Of a stretch of 58,588 nt of DNA, positions 1 through 13,434 are shown one piece after another. Where the stretch lies: NCBI GenBank assembly GCA_964058805.1, contig CAXKVV010000158.1, positions 1-58,588 of the forward strand, read 5' to 3'. This DNA is from Schoenoplectus triqueter (Eukaryota > Streptophyta > Magnoliopsida > Poales > Cyperaceae). How positions within the stretch are numbered: position 1 is the first letter of the stretch; every line of letters starts with the position of its first letter. Both the position numbers and the translations under genes were made by a program. The notes beneath the pieces were generated by a model. That model was not told the DNA's origin, made no database searches, and worked only from the letters and a program-made list of their open reading frames with translations.

Positions 1-953
1 AATTGAATCATACTTTTATCTTTTGTGATACCAATCCTTTTGATAACGCAATTTGGATGAAGCCAAAATTTACTTTCCTCTTAAGCAGTTCTAACCATAA
101 TTGAAACGCCTAATGATTAGAGGCTAGATGTGATGTAGCCTCACAACCTAGCTAAGTAGCTAGGAATAATGTGACCAAAATATGACCTAAAACAACCCAT
201 GTTGTTTTTTTTAGTTCAACACACCAACGGAAACCAAGAAGCCTCCATAATAATTCGTTAATTCTGCAATGAATCAAAATAAATGACCGTTAATTTATTA
301 ATCAACAACAATATTTTTTACTCATTAACCTTCTTTCTTTAATCTCATAAAAAATATTTTAATCATTAATTCAATACTCAAAATTGAATGGTTGTCTAAA
401 ATTATTTCGTTCCATTATGGCAAAATCTCTCTTTATTATTATCATACTATGTTATTATAATTCACGAAAATAAAGAACAGTGAAAACATTTCAAGTTGCT
501 ACATAAGCTATCTTGGGTTCTTTTTCAGTCATGCATACATTGTCTAATTCAGCATCAACCGTTTCCATGATTTAAGCATCTCTTAACAGCAAATAATTAA
601 AGTACAAAGACGTGCATCTATTCTTTTTGACAATTTTTTTATTCATTAACTAATTAATTAATGTGGTGGTCGATTTTGAGGCTGTTACTAACATGTGCAC
701 AAAACTAAAAGCACCAGGAATGGGGGTTATGTATTGCTTAAACACTAGGCTAATTAGAATCTGGCAAATGTCAAAGAGTTGAAAATTTTACCAACTTTCA
801 TTGACCGAATTTCTCGGCATATCTCGAAATATTGTCGTTTGTATTGTCGTGATTTGAATTGCAATCCCTTGAAATTCAAGTACTCAACTTATTTAACGTT
901 TTGGCATTTGTTTCATTACTATTTTTCTTAGCATATATCGACTAGGTTCGCCA
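1..953. other. AT-rich intergenic DNA
   Basis: No open frame with protein-like composition, no RNA gene and no repeat with recognisable ends was found here. The sequence is strongly AT-rich with stops in all frames. Confidence 0.6.
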
Positions 954-1047
954 TATTGATTTTGTTTAATACCACATGAAATGTTTGTTAATTTCAACTG
1001 TATTGATTTTGTTTAATACCACATGAAATGTTTGTTAATTTCAACTG
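954..1047. repeat. 47-bp direct tandem duplication
   Basis: Positions 954-1000 are repeated almost exactly at 1001-1047; both copies begin TATTGATTTTG. The near identity points to a recent slippage or unequal-exchange event. No gene is affected. Confidence 0.9.
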
Positions 1048-2147
1048 TCGGAGATCATTTGATCATATAGAATAATTCTAGTACATATATATTCAATTTT
1101 ATGGTACATCACATATTTATATTTATGGTATATATATTCTTTTGAAAAAAAATTGCTCAAATCTAAAATCTAAAATCATAGATGTGCTTCTAATGATTTA
1201 TATAGAATGTGCATCAAATTTTATTTAATTTGAAAGAGATTTTAATATTTGCTATATGTTCTATCTAAATCATTAAAAATATTAGAGGAGGCAGAACCCG
1301 ACATGACCCAAAAAACCTATCTGACTCCACCCGAAACTGAATTCAACCTGACTCAATTTTTAAAAAAGTTAAATTGATCTAGCCCGACTCAAACTTAACC
1401 CGATCCGACCCGATTCAAAATCAAATGACTTGCAATTCAATCGAAATCAATCTTATATCTGAAATAAGTCAATATATAAACTCATCCGTCCTAACATATG
1501 ACCATGACCCGAACCTATCCGTCCAAATTCGTACCCGACCCGACTTGCTGGATTGCCACCTTTAAGAAATACACCTATAATTTTTTATTTGTTTTTTGTT
1601 TAAGCAATATTTTTATATAATATATCATACACATACCATAAAATTGAATGTACACTTAAATTAGCCTTTGATATGTATTATATCAAAAGGTCAAACATAA
1701 AATTGACAAAATTAATGCAAAGCAGCTGTTGATTTTTGAAGTCTCCATTGTTTTCTAAACAAACACTAAATGTAATAACTCTTTTTAAATACATTTTGTT
1801 CGTAAATCTTGAGTAAGATAAATAGTTCACCTAGATTTTGTGTATAGAACTATAAAATTAAATTACTAATATAATAATAAAATTAAGTTCTATCTTCTTT
1901 TATAAAATGATATTGAAGGCTCTCAAATCATCTTTAGTGCAAGATATTTAGTTTCTAACTGCAATTTGACAACCTTCCATATTAAGAGTTCCATGAAATT
2001 TCACTGAGCACAATACGACAAAATAACAAGAAAATTTTTATTACTTAGTTTTAAATAAATAATATATATAACTACGCTGCTTTGCTAAGTATATGGACAT
2101 TGTATATTTTGCAGTGTATTTTTAATTTCAAATCAGATTATTCATCC
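1048..2147. other. Intergenic DNA with a CCCGA-rich patch
   Basis: No gene is seen. A patch at about 1291-1560 is rich in CCCGAC/ACCCGA words and stands out from the AT-rich surroundings. A similar patch lies near 5700-5960. Such words are common in degraded plant repeats, but I could not find ends or a coding frame. Confidence 0.45.
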
Positions 2148-2859
2148 TTCAATCTAATTTTCATATAATATTATTAAATCAAATTTTATATTTTTTAGAA
2201 TTTTCCTATTGTATTTAATGAGGAGAACATGATTTGATCTAAGAATTTTAGTTCACCCAAAAATTATAATTTTCTCTCTATCCAAACAATAGTAAATAAA
2301 TTCTAAAAAATATAGAATTTGATTTACAACTATATTTTCACATGAAATCATTTTTAGCGGTGGATCGACCATTTTGAAATTTAAAAATAAAGCAATGATC
2401 GGTAGCACACGGGGTTATCTATTCTATACTTAACACTATAGCCCAACTCATATAGAGTTATATTACAGTGCTTTGCAAAACACTGTGGCCTTCTGCTTAG
2501 GCTTCAAATCTCCTATACCGAAGGTCCGAACCGATGATCCAAGTCATTCAACACAATCATATATTGAAAACCTTATGTAATATATAATTTTATTATCTTT
2601 ATACTTTCTATTTGTTACACTTAACATCTTCTTTGATTTGTCGATTTGCAAAACGATCTTGAATTTTACAATTTACCTTGTTTGAATTTTGTACAGAGAT
2701 TAACATGCAAATGGACTAGTGCACAAGAACCAAGACTAGTGCTGAGATATAAGAGCTTAATCAAGACTGCATTAGACTTAAGTTTAGTTAGATTCAAACT
2801 GGGTTGAATTGGTCAAGATAAATTGAGCTTAAACAACAAGAAAATTGCATCTGCCCAGG

Positions 2860-3110
2860 GAATCGTTATAACGATTCAGTAAACGTTATAACGGTTCATC
2901 TCAATACTCAAAAATATTCTAAGGCAGAAATATTCTAAAAGAAACCAGAGTGTATCGTTATGTAACGATTCAGTAATCATTATAACGATTTGGGAAACGT
3001 ATAACGATTTGATAAATCATTATAACGTTTCAGCTCAGTTGATCCAACGGCTATTCTTTCTAAACCGTTATAACGATTCATAAACCGTTATAACGGTTTA
3101 GGCCGAAAAA
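2860..3110. promoter_or_regulatory. Clustered TTATAACG repeats in the U3 part of the solo LTR
   Basis: About eight short units built on the palindrome CGTTATAACG or CATTATAACG, often followed by ATTCAGTAAA, are packed into 250 bp upstream of the probable LTR promoter. Repeated short motifs in U3 often act as enhancers, and the AACGG core is a MYB-type binding word. The regulatory role is inferred. Confidence 0.4.
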
Positions 3111-3332
3111 TAATTTCTTCAGAAAATCTATTTTAAAAGGATCACCTCTCTCACTGAAAATTGATCTGAGGAGTTGGAATTTAACCAATCTAGCTAAATC
3201 ATTACTCCAGAGAGCTTACTAGCCATATATAAAGTGAGAGAGATAATTCAAGAGATTGATACACTCAATTAGCCAAATCTTTATTCAAACTCAATCTAAC
3301 TTCTCTCTATTCTACCAACTTGATCCTTCGTG

Positions 3333-3422
3333 ATCTTCTTGAAAATATTCTTTTGAGTGTGTTGTCACTCACCTTTCTTTTGAGTGTGTTGTCACTCACC
3401 GTTTTTGAGTGTGTTGTTACTC
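3333..3422. repeat. Three ~25-30-bp tandem units inside the solo LTR
   Basis: TTTTGAGTGTGTTG followed by TCACTCACC (or TTACTC) occurs three times in a row. It lies just before the R/U5-like wording. Confidence 0.7.
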
Positions 3423-5508
3423 TTGTTACCGATAGGCTTGGCAACCCATTTTTATAAGGGACCAAGTTCTACAAGTGTAAAACTTTTTTTTAATATATCG
3501 GCTCAACCTCAATTGTTAGAGGTTGAGGGTCCCGAAGACGTAGGCATTGTTAAAGCCGAACTCCGTTAAATCTTGTGTTCTTGCTTTATCTTTATTTTTT
3601 TTCTCATATTTCTTTGATTGTTATATTCTTGTGAGAATTGAATTCATTTAAATCGTATTCCGCTGCCATTATACTTGAACATTCATGCCCAAATCGATTT
3701 ATACATTTCTACCTTAGATTCTTTACATTCTTGCACATTCTTGAACTTTTAATACCAACATCCTTAGAGACATTCAATTTCTATCACTATTTTTTTCGTA
3801 TTTCTGAAAGATTACATTTCTATGAGTAATTATTATTATTTTCATTTAGAGTCATTTTAAAAAAAATTATAAAAAAAATTATAAATAGTAATTAAATATT
3901 CTATAAGATTTCAATATATAAATTTTATTGAGCAGTTTGAATTTCGTTTGAATTTTTAATATAGAAAATGTGAAGTCAAAACAAAGGTCATAGTGCTTCA
4001 TGAAGTACCATGAGACAAATCTTTATATGTAAATGATAATAATGCAAATTAATTGGGTACTATGAATGGGCCGGGAGAGATGATAGTTACAACGAATATA
4101 TCTACATATCATCTTACGAAAAAGAATTGAGCTTGGTACATTGCCCGTTCTGATTATTGAATATAAATATTCTCTACTTTAGTAATTTTTAAAAAAGAAG
4201 AACGGGGATATATTCACATATATTTTCTTGGACAGCAATAATGTGAAATTCACATGAACTATCGATTTTGGCCTTGTCACTTTTAAAAAGTTGGTTGCTA
4301 AATTATTTTTTTACAATTTAATATTTAAAAATTCACCATTTATTACTTGAACTTTAAAAAAAATTAGTCCTTAAACATTTAATTATATCAAATTGATCCT
4401 TAAACTTTTTAAAAATACCAAATTTTATATATTTCAATCTAATTTTCATATAATATTATTAAATCAAATTTTATATTTTTAGAATTTTTCTATTGTATTT
4501 AATGAGGAGAAAATGATTTGATCTAAGAATTTTAGTTCACCCAAAAATTATAATTTTCTCTCTATCCAAAAAATATACAATTTGATTTACAACTATATTT
4601 TCACATGAAATCATTTTTAGCTGTGGATAGACATTTTGAACTTTAAAAATGAAGCAATGATCGGTAGCACACGGGGCCATCTATTCTATACTTAACACTA
4701 TAGCCCAACTCATATAGAGTTAGTGCTTTGCAAAACACTGTGGCCTTCTACTTAGGCTTCAAATCTCCTATACCGAAGGTCGAACCGATGATCCAAGTCA
4801 TTCAACACATTCATATATTGAAAACCTTATGTAATATATAATTTTATTATCTTTATACTTTCTATTTTTTTCATATTTCTGAAAGATTACACTTCTATGA
4901 GTAATTATTATTATTTTAATTTAGAGTCATTTTTTTAAAAATTATAAATATTTAAAAAATTATAAATAGTAAAATTAAATATTCTATAAGATTTCAATAT
5001 ATAAATTTTATTGAGCAGTTTGAATAGTTCGTTTGAATTTTTAATATATAAAATGTGAAGTCAAAACAAAGGTCATAGTGCTTCATGAAGTACCATGAGA
5101 CAAATCTTTATATATAAATGATAATAATGCAAATTAATTGGGTACTATGAATTGGCCGGGAGAGATGATAGTTACAACGAATATATCTACATATCATCTT
5201 ACGAAAAAGAATTGGTACATGGCCCGTTCTGATTATTGAATATAAATATTCTCTACTTTAGTAATTTTTAAAAAAGAAGAACGGGGATATATTCACATAT
5301 ATTTTCTTGGACAGCAATCATGTGAAATTCACATGAACTATCGATTTTGGCCTTGTCACTTTTAAAAAGTTGGTTGCTAAATTATTTTTCTACAATTTAA
5401 TATTTAAAAAATTCACCATTTATTACTTTAACTTTCAAAAAAATTAAATTAGTCCTTAAACATTTAATTATATCAAATTGATCCTTAAACTTTTTAAAAA
5501 TACCAAAT

Positions 5509-7263
5509 TATTTCTTGAACTACTTTAGAAAAATTAAATTGGTTATTAAACTTTAAAATACACAAAATCGATCCTTGATTTTTCAATTTAAGAACTAATT
5601 TGGTCCCTCAACTAAAAAAATTCCTTAAAGTTTTTATTTAAATATTATTATTTTCTAAATTAAATAAATAAATAAAAAACATTTTTCATTAAGAAAAATA
5701 AAAAATATTGAGCCACCGATCAGGTTTTGGGCCGATATGTGGCGGTCTTTTTCAGGACTCAGGTAAGTTTGAGTCAAATCAGGTCAGATTTTGAGCTCAG
5801 ATCATTTGAGTTCCAATTTAAATTTGAACACAAAACATCCGAAACTTGGACGAATGTGAAATATGAGACAACCTAAGCTTGGACGAATGTGAAATATGAT
5901 CCAAACTGACCCGAGATCCAAAAAGAATAATATTGATTGACCCGAAATCTGACCCGTGACTTGATATTTTTTCTAAATAAAATATTTTTATTTATATTTT
6001 ATTTAAAATTATATATATATATATATATATATTTAAAAAATTCGAGGACCAATTTAGATTTTTTAAGTTATAGAATAATTTATTTCTTATATTGAAATTT
6101 TAAGGATTTATTTGACGTACTATAAAGTTTAAGGATCAATTGATTTTTTTAAGTAATTCAAGGAATGACTTGGTATTTTTTAAAAATTTGAAAAACAAGA
6201 TATTTTTTTGTGAATGTTCAGAGACCAAATGATAAATTTCTCTTAATATTTTTAATATACATTTTCCATATTTGATGATTTTAGTGGCTCAAAATAGGAG
6301 CTACTATTTTTTTTCTGAATCAAGCAATTACAAAAACAAATTCCTAGTCAGCATATTAGGAGCAGTTCAGACATACCATTTCCTTTCAAGTTTAAATAAT
6401 AATTGAGAAAATATCATGGGTGGATCTTAATTGAGACCGAGAGAGCTGCTTCCCCTCAAAATTTTAAAAATTAATATATCTGTTCAAAATTTATGATATT
6501 TTATAGTGTTATTATATTTTTTAATTTAAACTTTTAAAATATATATATATATAATATTTAGCTCCGTAATTTTGAGTTCAAGCCCTCCACTGATATGTCA
6601 AGGTTTGTGAAATCGTTGTGACTATTTATTAGGCCTTTAGTTAGCTCTTTAATATGAGCCCTATATTAAAACTTGGCACGTAATAACTAAAAAAATTGAA
6701 CCTCAAAAGCACCGCTGAAGCGTTTTACATATATTGGGCTGGACTATTTTTTAACAATATAACCTTAATTTGAAACAGGCTCAAAACTAAACTCGGAGAA
6801 TTTCTTTACGGGTCTAACTGGGCATGAATTTGGTAGACCTAATGGCATGAAATGCTCCGTGTATGCGCTGTTGAAACTAATACCAGGTTATGCAAAAGCT
6901 ATATTTGAAATTGGATGATGCTTTGTTTCTCTTGCTAGTAGCCAATTAGGATTATCTCTCGGATAATGGGTTTAAGTTTCTATGGATATCAGTTGAAAAT
7001 TGAAAGTTAGACTCTATTGTGATTTCATTAAAAACATAAAAAATTATGTACATAGTTTATTTATAAGAATGAAAGATGAAAGGGAAAAGAAAAGAAGATA
7101 AGATTCTGGAAATGGACTTACTGAGATTACATAGTGCAAAGGGATATAAAGGAAGAAGCTTAAATGAAAATATTTTTCATTTTGAACGGACACTTTTTCT
7201 TTTCAGAAAAAAAATATTCAATTTGGTGTGTACAAGATTGCATACGACAAATTTGTTGTTGAA
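5509..7263. other. AT-rich intergenic DNA
   Basis: No gene was found. It contains a short (TA)n run at about 6008-6031 and a CCCGA/CGGGT-rich patch near 5700-5960. The 75-residue open frame at 7076-7303 runs into a tandem duplication and has no recognisable domain. Confidence 0.5.
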
Positions 7264-7660
7264 AGCAAAATACCAGTTCTTAAGTGTATCTAGACACATC
7301 TAGTAAACTATTGTTTGAATAGTAACTTGAGAATAGTGAAGAGAATAGTTAAAATAATTAATTATTTTTTATATTTTATTTAATAATAATATTTATTTAA
7401 TACTACTTCATACGAATATAAAAGAAAAAAATATATTTTTTATTATTTTCATTACTCTCATGGAGCAAAATACCAGTTCTTAAGTGTATCTAGACACATC
7501 TAGTAAAATATTGTTTGAATAGTAACTTGAGAATAGTGAAGAGAATAGTTAAAATAATTAATTATTTTTTATATTTTATTTAATAATAATATTTATTTAA
7601 TACTACTTCATACGAATATAAAAGAAAAAAAAAATTTTATTATTTTCATTACTCTCATGG
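7264..7660. repeat. 200-bp direct tandem duplication
   Basis: Positions 7264-7463 are repeated at 7464-7660, both starting AGCAAAATACCAG. The copies differ mainly in the length of an A/T run, so the duplication is young. Confidence 0.92.
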
Positions 7661-8391
7661 AGTACTAATCCGCTAAGCCGATGTTTCCTATGGATTAATG
7701 GATTAGCATTGTTCTGCTGCTATTCTCGATTTTATTTTTGTATTTAAATGATTGCTAACCCGAGAACAGTACTATCTAAAAAGAGTGCTATTCCACATCA
7801 TCCAAACTCACGAACTCGGCCAGTTTCTTTTGCTAATTGTAGATAATTTTAATTTATATTCTTTAAATGACAAATAAGTATCTAATATATTATTTTTCCG
7901 TACGGAGTTTTAAAATTTTCCAGGAACAAATTCATTGACATATATAATAATTTATTTGACGATTTTGACAACGTTTCACAATTTAAATAAAATATTTGAA
8001 ATAAAAAAGTCGTGTGTTGAATTGCAGTTCAATATATAGCTAGTATACTTTAAAAAATGTGCTAGTTTACTCAAAAAAATATTTGATTTAACAGTACTAT
8101 TTGATATTTACATCTACAATCATATAACACTAACCCAGCTCTTTGCTTTGCAGGAAGTCCATGCATCGGTTAAATAATAGAGAAATTTTTTTACACCCTA
8201 ACTTCTATATCTCGTTCTATATCTCAATTATCTTAACTAATTTAACTATTTTCTAACTGTTATTCAATTTAGATTTAAAAGCAAAATAAAAAAAATATGG
8301 ATCACATATTTGACCATTTTAAACCAAAACTCCAATGACATCTCCCTCATCTTTGATAGTTACCCTTCATATTATATATCATTGGAAAACT
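7661..8391. other. AT-rich intergenic DNA
   Basis: Nothing coding or structured was recognised. Confidence 0.5.
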
Positions 8392-8578
8392 CAGTAGCGC
8401 ATCTTGAGGGAAAAATAAGAGAGGTCAATGAGATTTAATTATTTATATTAAATAATTAGGGAGGACCAGTTATATGTCTCAAATATAATTTCAATTAAAA
8501 AATTAATATTATCTATACAATTTTAAGATAGATAGGGGGGCCATGGCCCAATTTCTTATAAGGAAGCTCCGCCACTAG
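8392..8578. mobile_element. hAT-like MITE, copy 1
   Basis: Short element with ends CAGTAGCGCATCTTG and AAGCTCCGCCACTAG, which are imperfect inverted repeats of the form CAGTGGCGGAGCTT. The inside carries the GGGGGCCATGGCCC wording that this plant repeat usually has. The same ends occur at 11763-11952 and 49131-49325. No clear target duplication is visible for this copy, so its limits are approximate. Confidence 0.55.
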
Positions 8579-9299
8579 CAAAGCTAACGACGAGGAGAAC
8601 ACAACGAGTTAAATTACACATTAAATGGATTAACGGTTTGGGAGAAATCAAGAGAGAAAATATCTCAGTTAGAAATTCGATTGAAGCGATCTAGTGCGCA
8701 TGAATCTCAATCGATTGATCAAATATTTTCTCTAGACTAAGGAGATGATACGTGAATCTTTAAGCAAGTGCTCTAATATTTTAAGTATTCGGATCATCAT
8801 TTCACTTCTCATGCACAAAGAGAATGTGTTGAAACTCACATTTTGAAGCTTGGTTGATTAAGAAGTGAAGTTAGACCAATTTCTAAGAGTAAGAAGATAA
8901 AATTTGAGTATTCATTCGAATTAATTGGTTGAGACATAGGAGATAACACAAGAAGGATATTTTATTATATTAAATAAATATACATTAGACTTAGTATAAT
9001 AGATATGAATACTTAATTGTACTATATATAAAATTTTATTATACAAAATATAATAACTTGGATCGTAATATTTAGAATTGAGATTGAAGAAATTTTAACA
9101 CAAAACTAATAAAAACTATATTTTTTGTACTAATAAAAATTAAAACTAAATTATAAATTATATTTTGAATGATATATTAATATGAATTTTAATCAGTAAA
9201 CATGAATAGTTATTTATAGTACATGTTGAAGCGTGTATATAGTATATTTCTAGATTTGTTTATAGTAATAAAAATTAACACTAAACTAAAAATTATGTT
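8579..9299. other. AT-rich intergenic DNA
   Basis: No gene or element with recognisable ends. Confidence 0.5.
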
Positions 9300-10740
9300 T
9301 TGAATGATACATTAAAAAGTGTTATGGTAGATATTAAGACTTATTTATATTAAATATTAAACTTATTTTTTCATAATTATTTTATGTTACATATTATTGA
9401 CAATATAATTACTTAATGATATGAGATATAAAAAAATTATTGAGATATATTTTTTATCAATAAAAATTATATGGTCTTAAGATATTAAGAAAATATTAAA
9501 ATATAAATTTATCAATTATAACGTCTTAGTTAAGATAATAAGAATATTTATTAAGAATTTAATTGTTAAGTGTTAAGACAAAAATAATTAAGTATAAAGA
9601 TGTGGCTCTAGGAGTGTTCGATAATTTTTTTTGAATTATATTTTATTCAAAATTAAAAGTAAAACTTATGTCAATATATATTAGGACATCATTTGAATGA
9701 TGTTAAGACTTTTAATACTAAATTTTAAAACTTTTTTTATGAAATTTTATATCGAATATAAATTACATGAAAATATTATTTTAGATCAATTTTATTAAGA
9801 ATTTATTTCTTAGTTGTTATATTAGATATAAAGATTTAGTTTAAATAATATACAGTAAATATTCAAGATTTTTATATTCTTTAAAGATAAAAATGACTTA
9901 AACATTACATATTAAAACATCAAATGATAATTCTTAAGGCTTTAAACATTAGATATTAAGACTTTGAATATCATCCATAGAATGATCTAGAGAGTTTCAG
10001 ATGAGTTGCTATTGTTTAGTGAGCATTTTGACTTCGTCAGGTGGTTATTTTTATCTTTGTGTAAAAATGGACATTAGATCATTATTGTTGTTTCAAGATA
10101 GAAATTCAAGCGTACAACTATCTTCGATATTCAAATAAGAGAGTAAATAATTATTATTGACTTATGTTTTAAGACATTATAGTTTAGAGATATAGACTTG
10201 TTCATATTCTGATGACCGCTGAAATATAAATTTTAAGTTCAAAATTATGACTTATAATATTAAATATTAAAACATCATATTTTGTGTGTTAATACTTAAA
10301 ACATTCGATTTTAGTACATTAAAGTTTAGGTATATGGACTTATTCATATTTTGATGGATGCTCAAATATAGATTTTAAATTCAACATATTACTTATAATA
10401 TTAAATATTAAGATGTTGTATTTCTCGTGATAAGACTTAGGACATTCAGCTTTAAGATAATAAGATTCAAGTATAAATACTTATAAATATCGTGTCATTC
10501 AAATATAAATTTTAAGTTCAAAATATAATTTATAATAGTAGATATTAAGACCCTTTTATTAAGATTTGAGACATTTAGTTTTGAGATATTGAGGTTTATA
10601 TATAAATATTTGCTCATATCTTGATTGTAATTTAAATATAAATTTTAAGTTTAAAATATGACTTAATATATTGGATATTAAGACTTTGTTTCTTCAGTAT
10701 TAAGATTTTGAGCTTTTGATTTTAAGACTTTAATGATCGT
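9300..10740. repeat. Degenerate array of ~140-bp units
   Basis: The word AAATATAAATTTTAAGTTC recurs with small changes at about 10222, 10364, 10501 and 10634, a spacing of 142, 137 and 133 bp. Each is followed by a TATTAAGAC-type word at a similar offset. Fainter copies of the TATTAAGAC and ATATTAAAACATC words extend back to about 9300. It looks like an old tandem array that has diverged. The outer limits are uncertain. Confidence 0.55.
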
Positions 10741-11762
10741 ACATAGATGAACGGTCTGTTGATGTTCGAGAACGTGATCAACATAGTCAATAAATTTTTC
10801 AGTTATAATATAGATTGAGATATAGATGTATAGTTCATATATGAAAGGTCATTACAATCAAGTAATCAACTAGTGCACGGAACTTCCATTTTCAGAACAT
10901 ACCTGGTAAAGCAATCTGATCAATTAAAACGAATACGATGGGATCGCTTATGAACATTGTAGTTTAGACTTCTATTTTATTCAAAAAAATAAAACGAACA
11001 CCATTTACCACAATAGATGTGCTAACTTTATACTTCGATTATCAGTAGCGATCCGGCACGAACACCAATTATCACAATAGATGTGCTACTTTTATATTTC
11101 GATTACCGATCCGATACAAAATGTGATTCAAACTGGGTTAGTTTTAAAATTATATCCGATTAATTTATGGATATCTTACAAAATTAACATTTTAATATCC
11201 AATTCGAACCGGATCTGAAACTAATAATATAATGGGCACACTATGAATTTGATTTAATTTCTTCTTGATCCAAAAAAGAACCTGACACAATACCTAAAAT
11301 ATACCACTAGTGCAAATCTGTATAATTTAATTATTATCAAAGTAAAGACTAACTAAGAAAATGATCGATTGTGATTTCTGAGCACGTGAAGCATATCTTT
11401 AGCAAATAGATTTCATAATGAATTTTTAAATGATTAGTAGGCATTTTGACAATTGCATGCTCTTGATCACGAAGCAAATTGTATGCATGTTATATCGTTA
11501 TAAATAATACATTCTATGTGAGATACTTAAAATTATAGGTCCAACGATGAAATGAACCTCAAATACTTCTTCTAGGTTTTAACTGAAATCTCTCCAGATT
11601 CAAATCGGAATGTCTAGTATTACATATGATATCAGAAACCGAATTTGATCTACTTTTAAAATAATAAATATATATTATTTTAAATTTAAATTCAAATATG
11701 TTTAAATATGAATATAAATATAATAATAATCAGACTTTATTCGACCTGATAGCACCTCCGAT
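10741..11762. other. Intergenic DNA with a 64-bp tandem duplication
   Basis: Positions 10994-11057 are repeated at about 11058-11117, both beginning ACGAACACCA. The rest shows no gene. Confidence 0.6.
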
Positions 11763-11952
11763 AGGGGCGGAGGCAAGATTTTAGATTGAGGGGGCCGGAA
11801 CTAGAAGGGTTAGACATTTACTACAGAGAAAAAATATTAGAGGAGTTAGATATATAGTTTTTTAAATTTTTACGAAATTATACATATTTTTCAGACGTTT
11901 TTGAAAAATTAGAGGGGTCGGATCCACCCAGCCCCTCTTAGATCCGCCACTG
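11763..11952. mobile_element. hAT-like MITE, copy 2
   Basis: A 190-bp element with ends AGGGGCGGAGGC and GATCCGCCACTG. It is flanked by an 8-bp near-perfect duplication, CCTCCGAT (11755-11762) and CCTCCGAG (11953-11960). An 8-bp duplication and CAGTGGCGG-type ends are hAT features. It has no coding capacity. Confidence 0.68.
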
Positions 11953-13170
11953 CCTCCGAGGCTCCAACCACAACAATTTAATAGTGCACCACAACATTCT
12001 TGTGTTATGGTTTTCCTCTTCTTTCTTCTCCCTTTGAGTCATTTTTTCAAAATTTCAAGTTATATAAAGTATGTAAACATATGTAATTTGACAATCTGGT
12101 CGCACCTTCTCTCCCTTCCTGTCATCTTCACTACGGTAAAACTAGACGATTGAAAAGTCCAACAAAGATATATCAAAATTAGAAGCACAATATGCGGATA
12201 ATTTTGGACATACTGATCTTATAACGTACTCATTGAAAACAAAAACAAAAATGAAATTCATTTTGGTCGTTAAAACATTTCTTTTAATAAATAAATCTCC
12301 ACGACAATCGAACCTATAGGTGCAGAAGTTCAGACGTAACTCAAGTTACTGCGCTCAATTATCCTTAGTTTCGGCACGTCTTATAATTATTAACAATATT
12401 TTAGAATTAAAATTTTACTACTAATTAATTTTTATCAAATTTTACTACTTTCGATATTTAAAATATTCTATTCACTAAAAGTACCAAATTTGGTTAAAAA
12501 CTAAAAAGAAAAAAATAGATTATTTCTCCTATTGTGGACTATTCTCATTTTAATTTAAATTTCATTAAATTTTATATTTAAAGAATAAATTATCGAAGAT
12601 ATGAAACATTCTGTAAAGAAACAAGAGCCAAGGAAAAACGAGGAAAAGAAAGAGGACAATTTTGTCCTATTGAGGACTAACATTTGTCTAAGTTCACTTT
12701 TCAAAATTGAGTACCCATGTTTGAAACTAGTCTTGGATTATTTGCAATTACGAAAACTAGGTCTAGTCCTTCGGATACTTCCTATCAAAAAGATAAAAAA
12801 GCAAAATGGAAAACATGTAGCATCTGAATCGGGAGCGTGGGATGCATATCGGTCGGGTCATCATTGCCAAAATGTCGTGGTATGATTGTTACCTTGTGCT
12901 TAGGTGGAATTTTACCCTGCCAAATGGTCCCAACTCGCAAGCTCGCAAATCGCAATAGCATTATATAGCAATACAGTACCTATAGAATGGGCAATTGGGC
13001 TATATTTAATTTAATCCCCCACTTTTCCCTGCGATAATTAAATGTAGTCCACTGTGCACGCGGACGGTTGTAAGCGAAACAGCTCCTTCAGTGGAATGTC
13101 AGTCATTGGTGGGCTCATTCCTGGGTCCGCAACGATGTGTCGCCATTTCTGTGTGTTACTTCTCTCAAAA

Positions 13171-13173
<3 letters not shown>
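11953..13173. other. Intergenic DNA
   Basis: A 94-residue open frame at 12601-12885 has a lysine-rich start but no recognisable domain, and I do not call it a gene. GC content rises at 12830-13160 without any coding signal I can support. Confidence 0.45.

Positions 13174-13218
<45 letters not shown>
13174..13218. repeat. (TA)n microsatellite
   Basis: About 22 TA units, followed shortly by an AAAT tetranucleotide run at about 13233-13252. Open frames that read Tyr-Ile repeats here are artefacts of this run. Confidence 0.97.
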
Positions 13219-13220
<2 letters not shown>

Positions 13221-13434
13221 CATTACATCAACAAATAAATAAATAAATAAAATGTTCCCCCAATACTTCTTCTAAGACATTTTTATTGATTTAGAATTAA
13301 TTTCTGATGACGACGTCAAATGGAGTAATATTTCGGGTCCCATATGATGGATAACTATAATTATAAATAATTATCATTTCACTTATTAATATATAACTGA
13401 GTTAGACTATTTTGCAAATGTTTGCATTTCAGTC

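Larger units (their letters stand above)
2613..3786 (+). mobile_element. Solo LTR of a Copia-type retrotransposon
   Basis: The 1174-bp segment starts TG and ends CA and is flanked by the 5-bp direct repeat CTATT (2608-2612 and 3787-3791). The second arm of the surrounding duplication has only one CTATT and no insert, which confirms the boundaries. Near 3530-3580 it carries the wording GACGTAGGCA...GCCGAACTCCGTTAAAT followed by CTTGTGTTC, which from memory is typical of the R/U5 part of SIRE-like Copia LTRs. No internal retrotransposon domain follows, so it is a solo LTR left by recombination. The family assignment is by recollection and less certain than the boundaries. Confidence 0.88.
2148..5508. 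repeat. Large tandem duplication, ~1.08-kb unit, left copy interrupted
   Basis: The segment at about 4433-5508 is a second copy of 2148-2612 plus 3787-4430. The order in the left copy is A, insertion, B; in the right copy A and B are continuous. The copies share long near-identical stretches, for example the text around 2220-2290 and 4500-4570, and around 3960-4260 and 5040-5340. The left copy is longer only because of the solo LTR at 2613-3786. The right copy therefore preserves the empty insertion site. Confidence 0.88.

Noticed and set aside
12601..12885. 94-residue frame with Lys-rich start
   Set aside because: No domain, no exon structure and no neighbour supporting a gene; such lengths are expected by chance.
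13038..13242. Open frames with Tyr-Ile repeats on both strands
   Set aside because: Produced by the (TA)n microsatellite.
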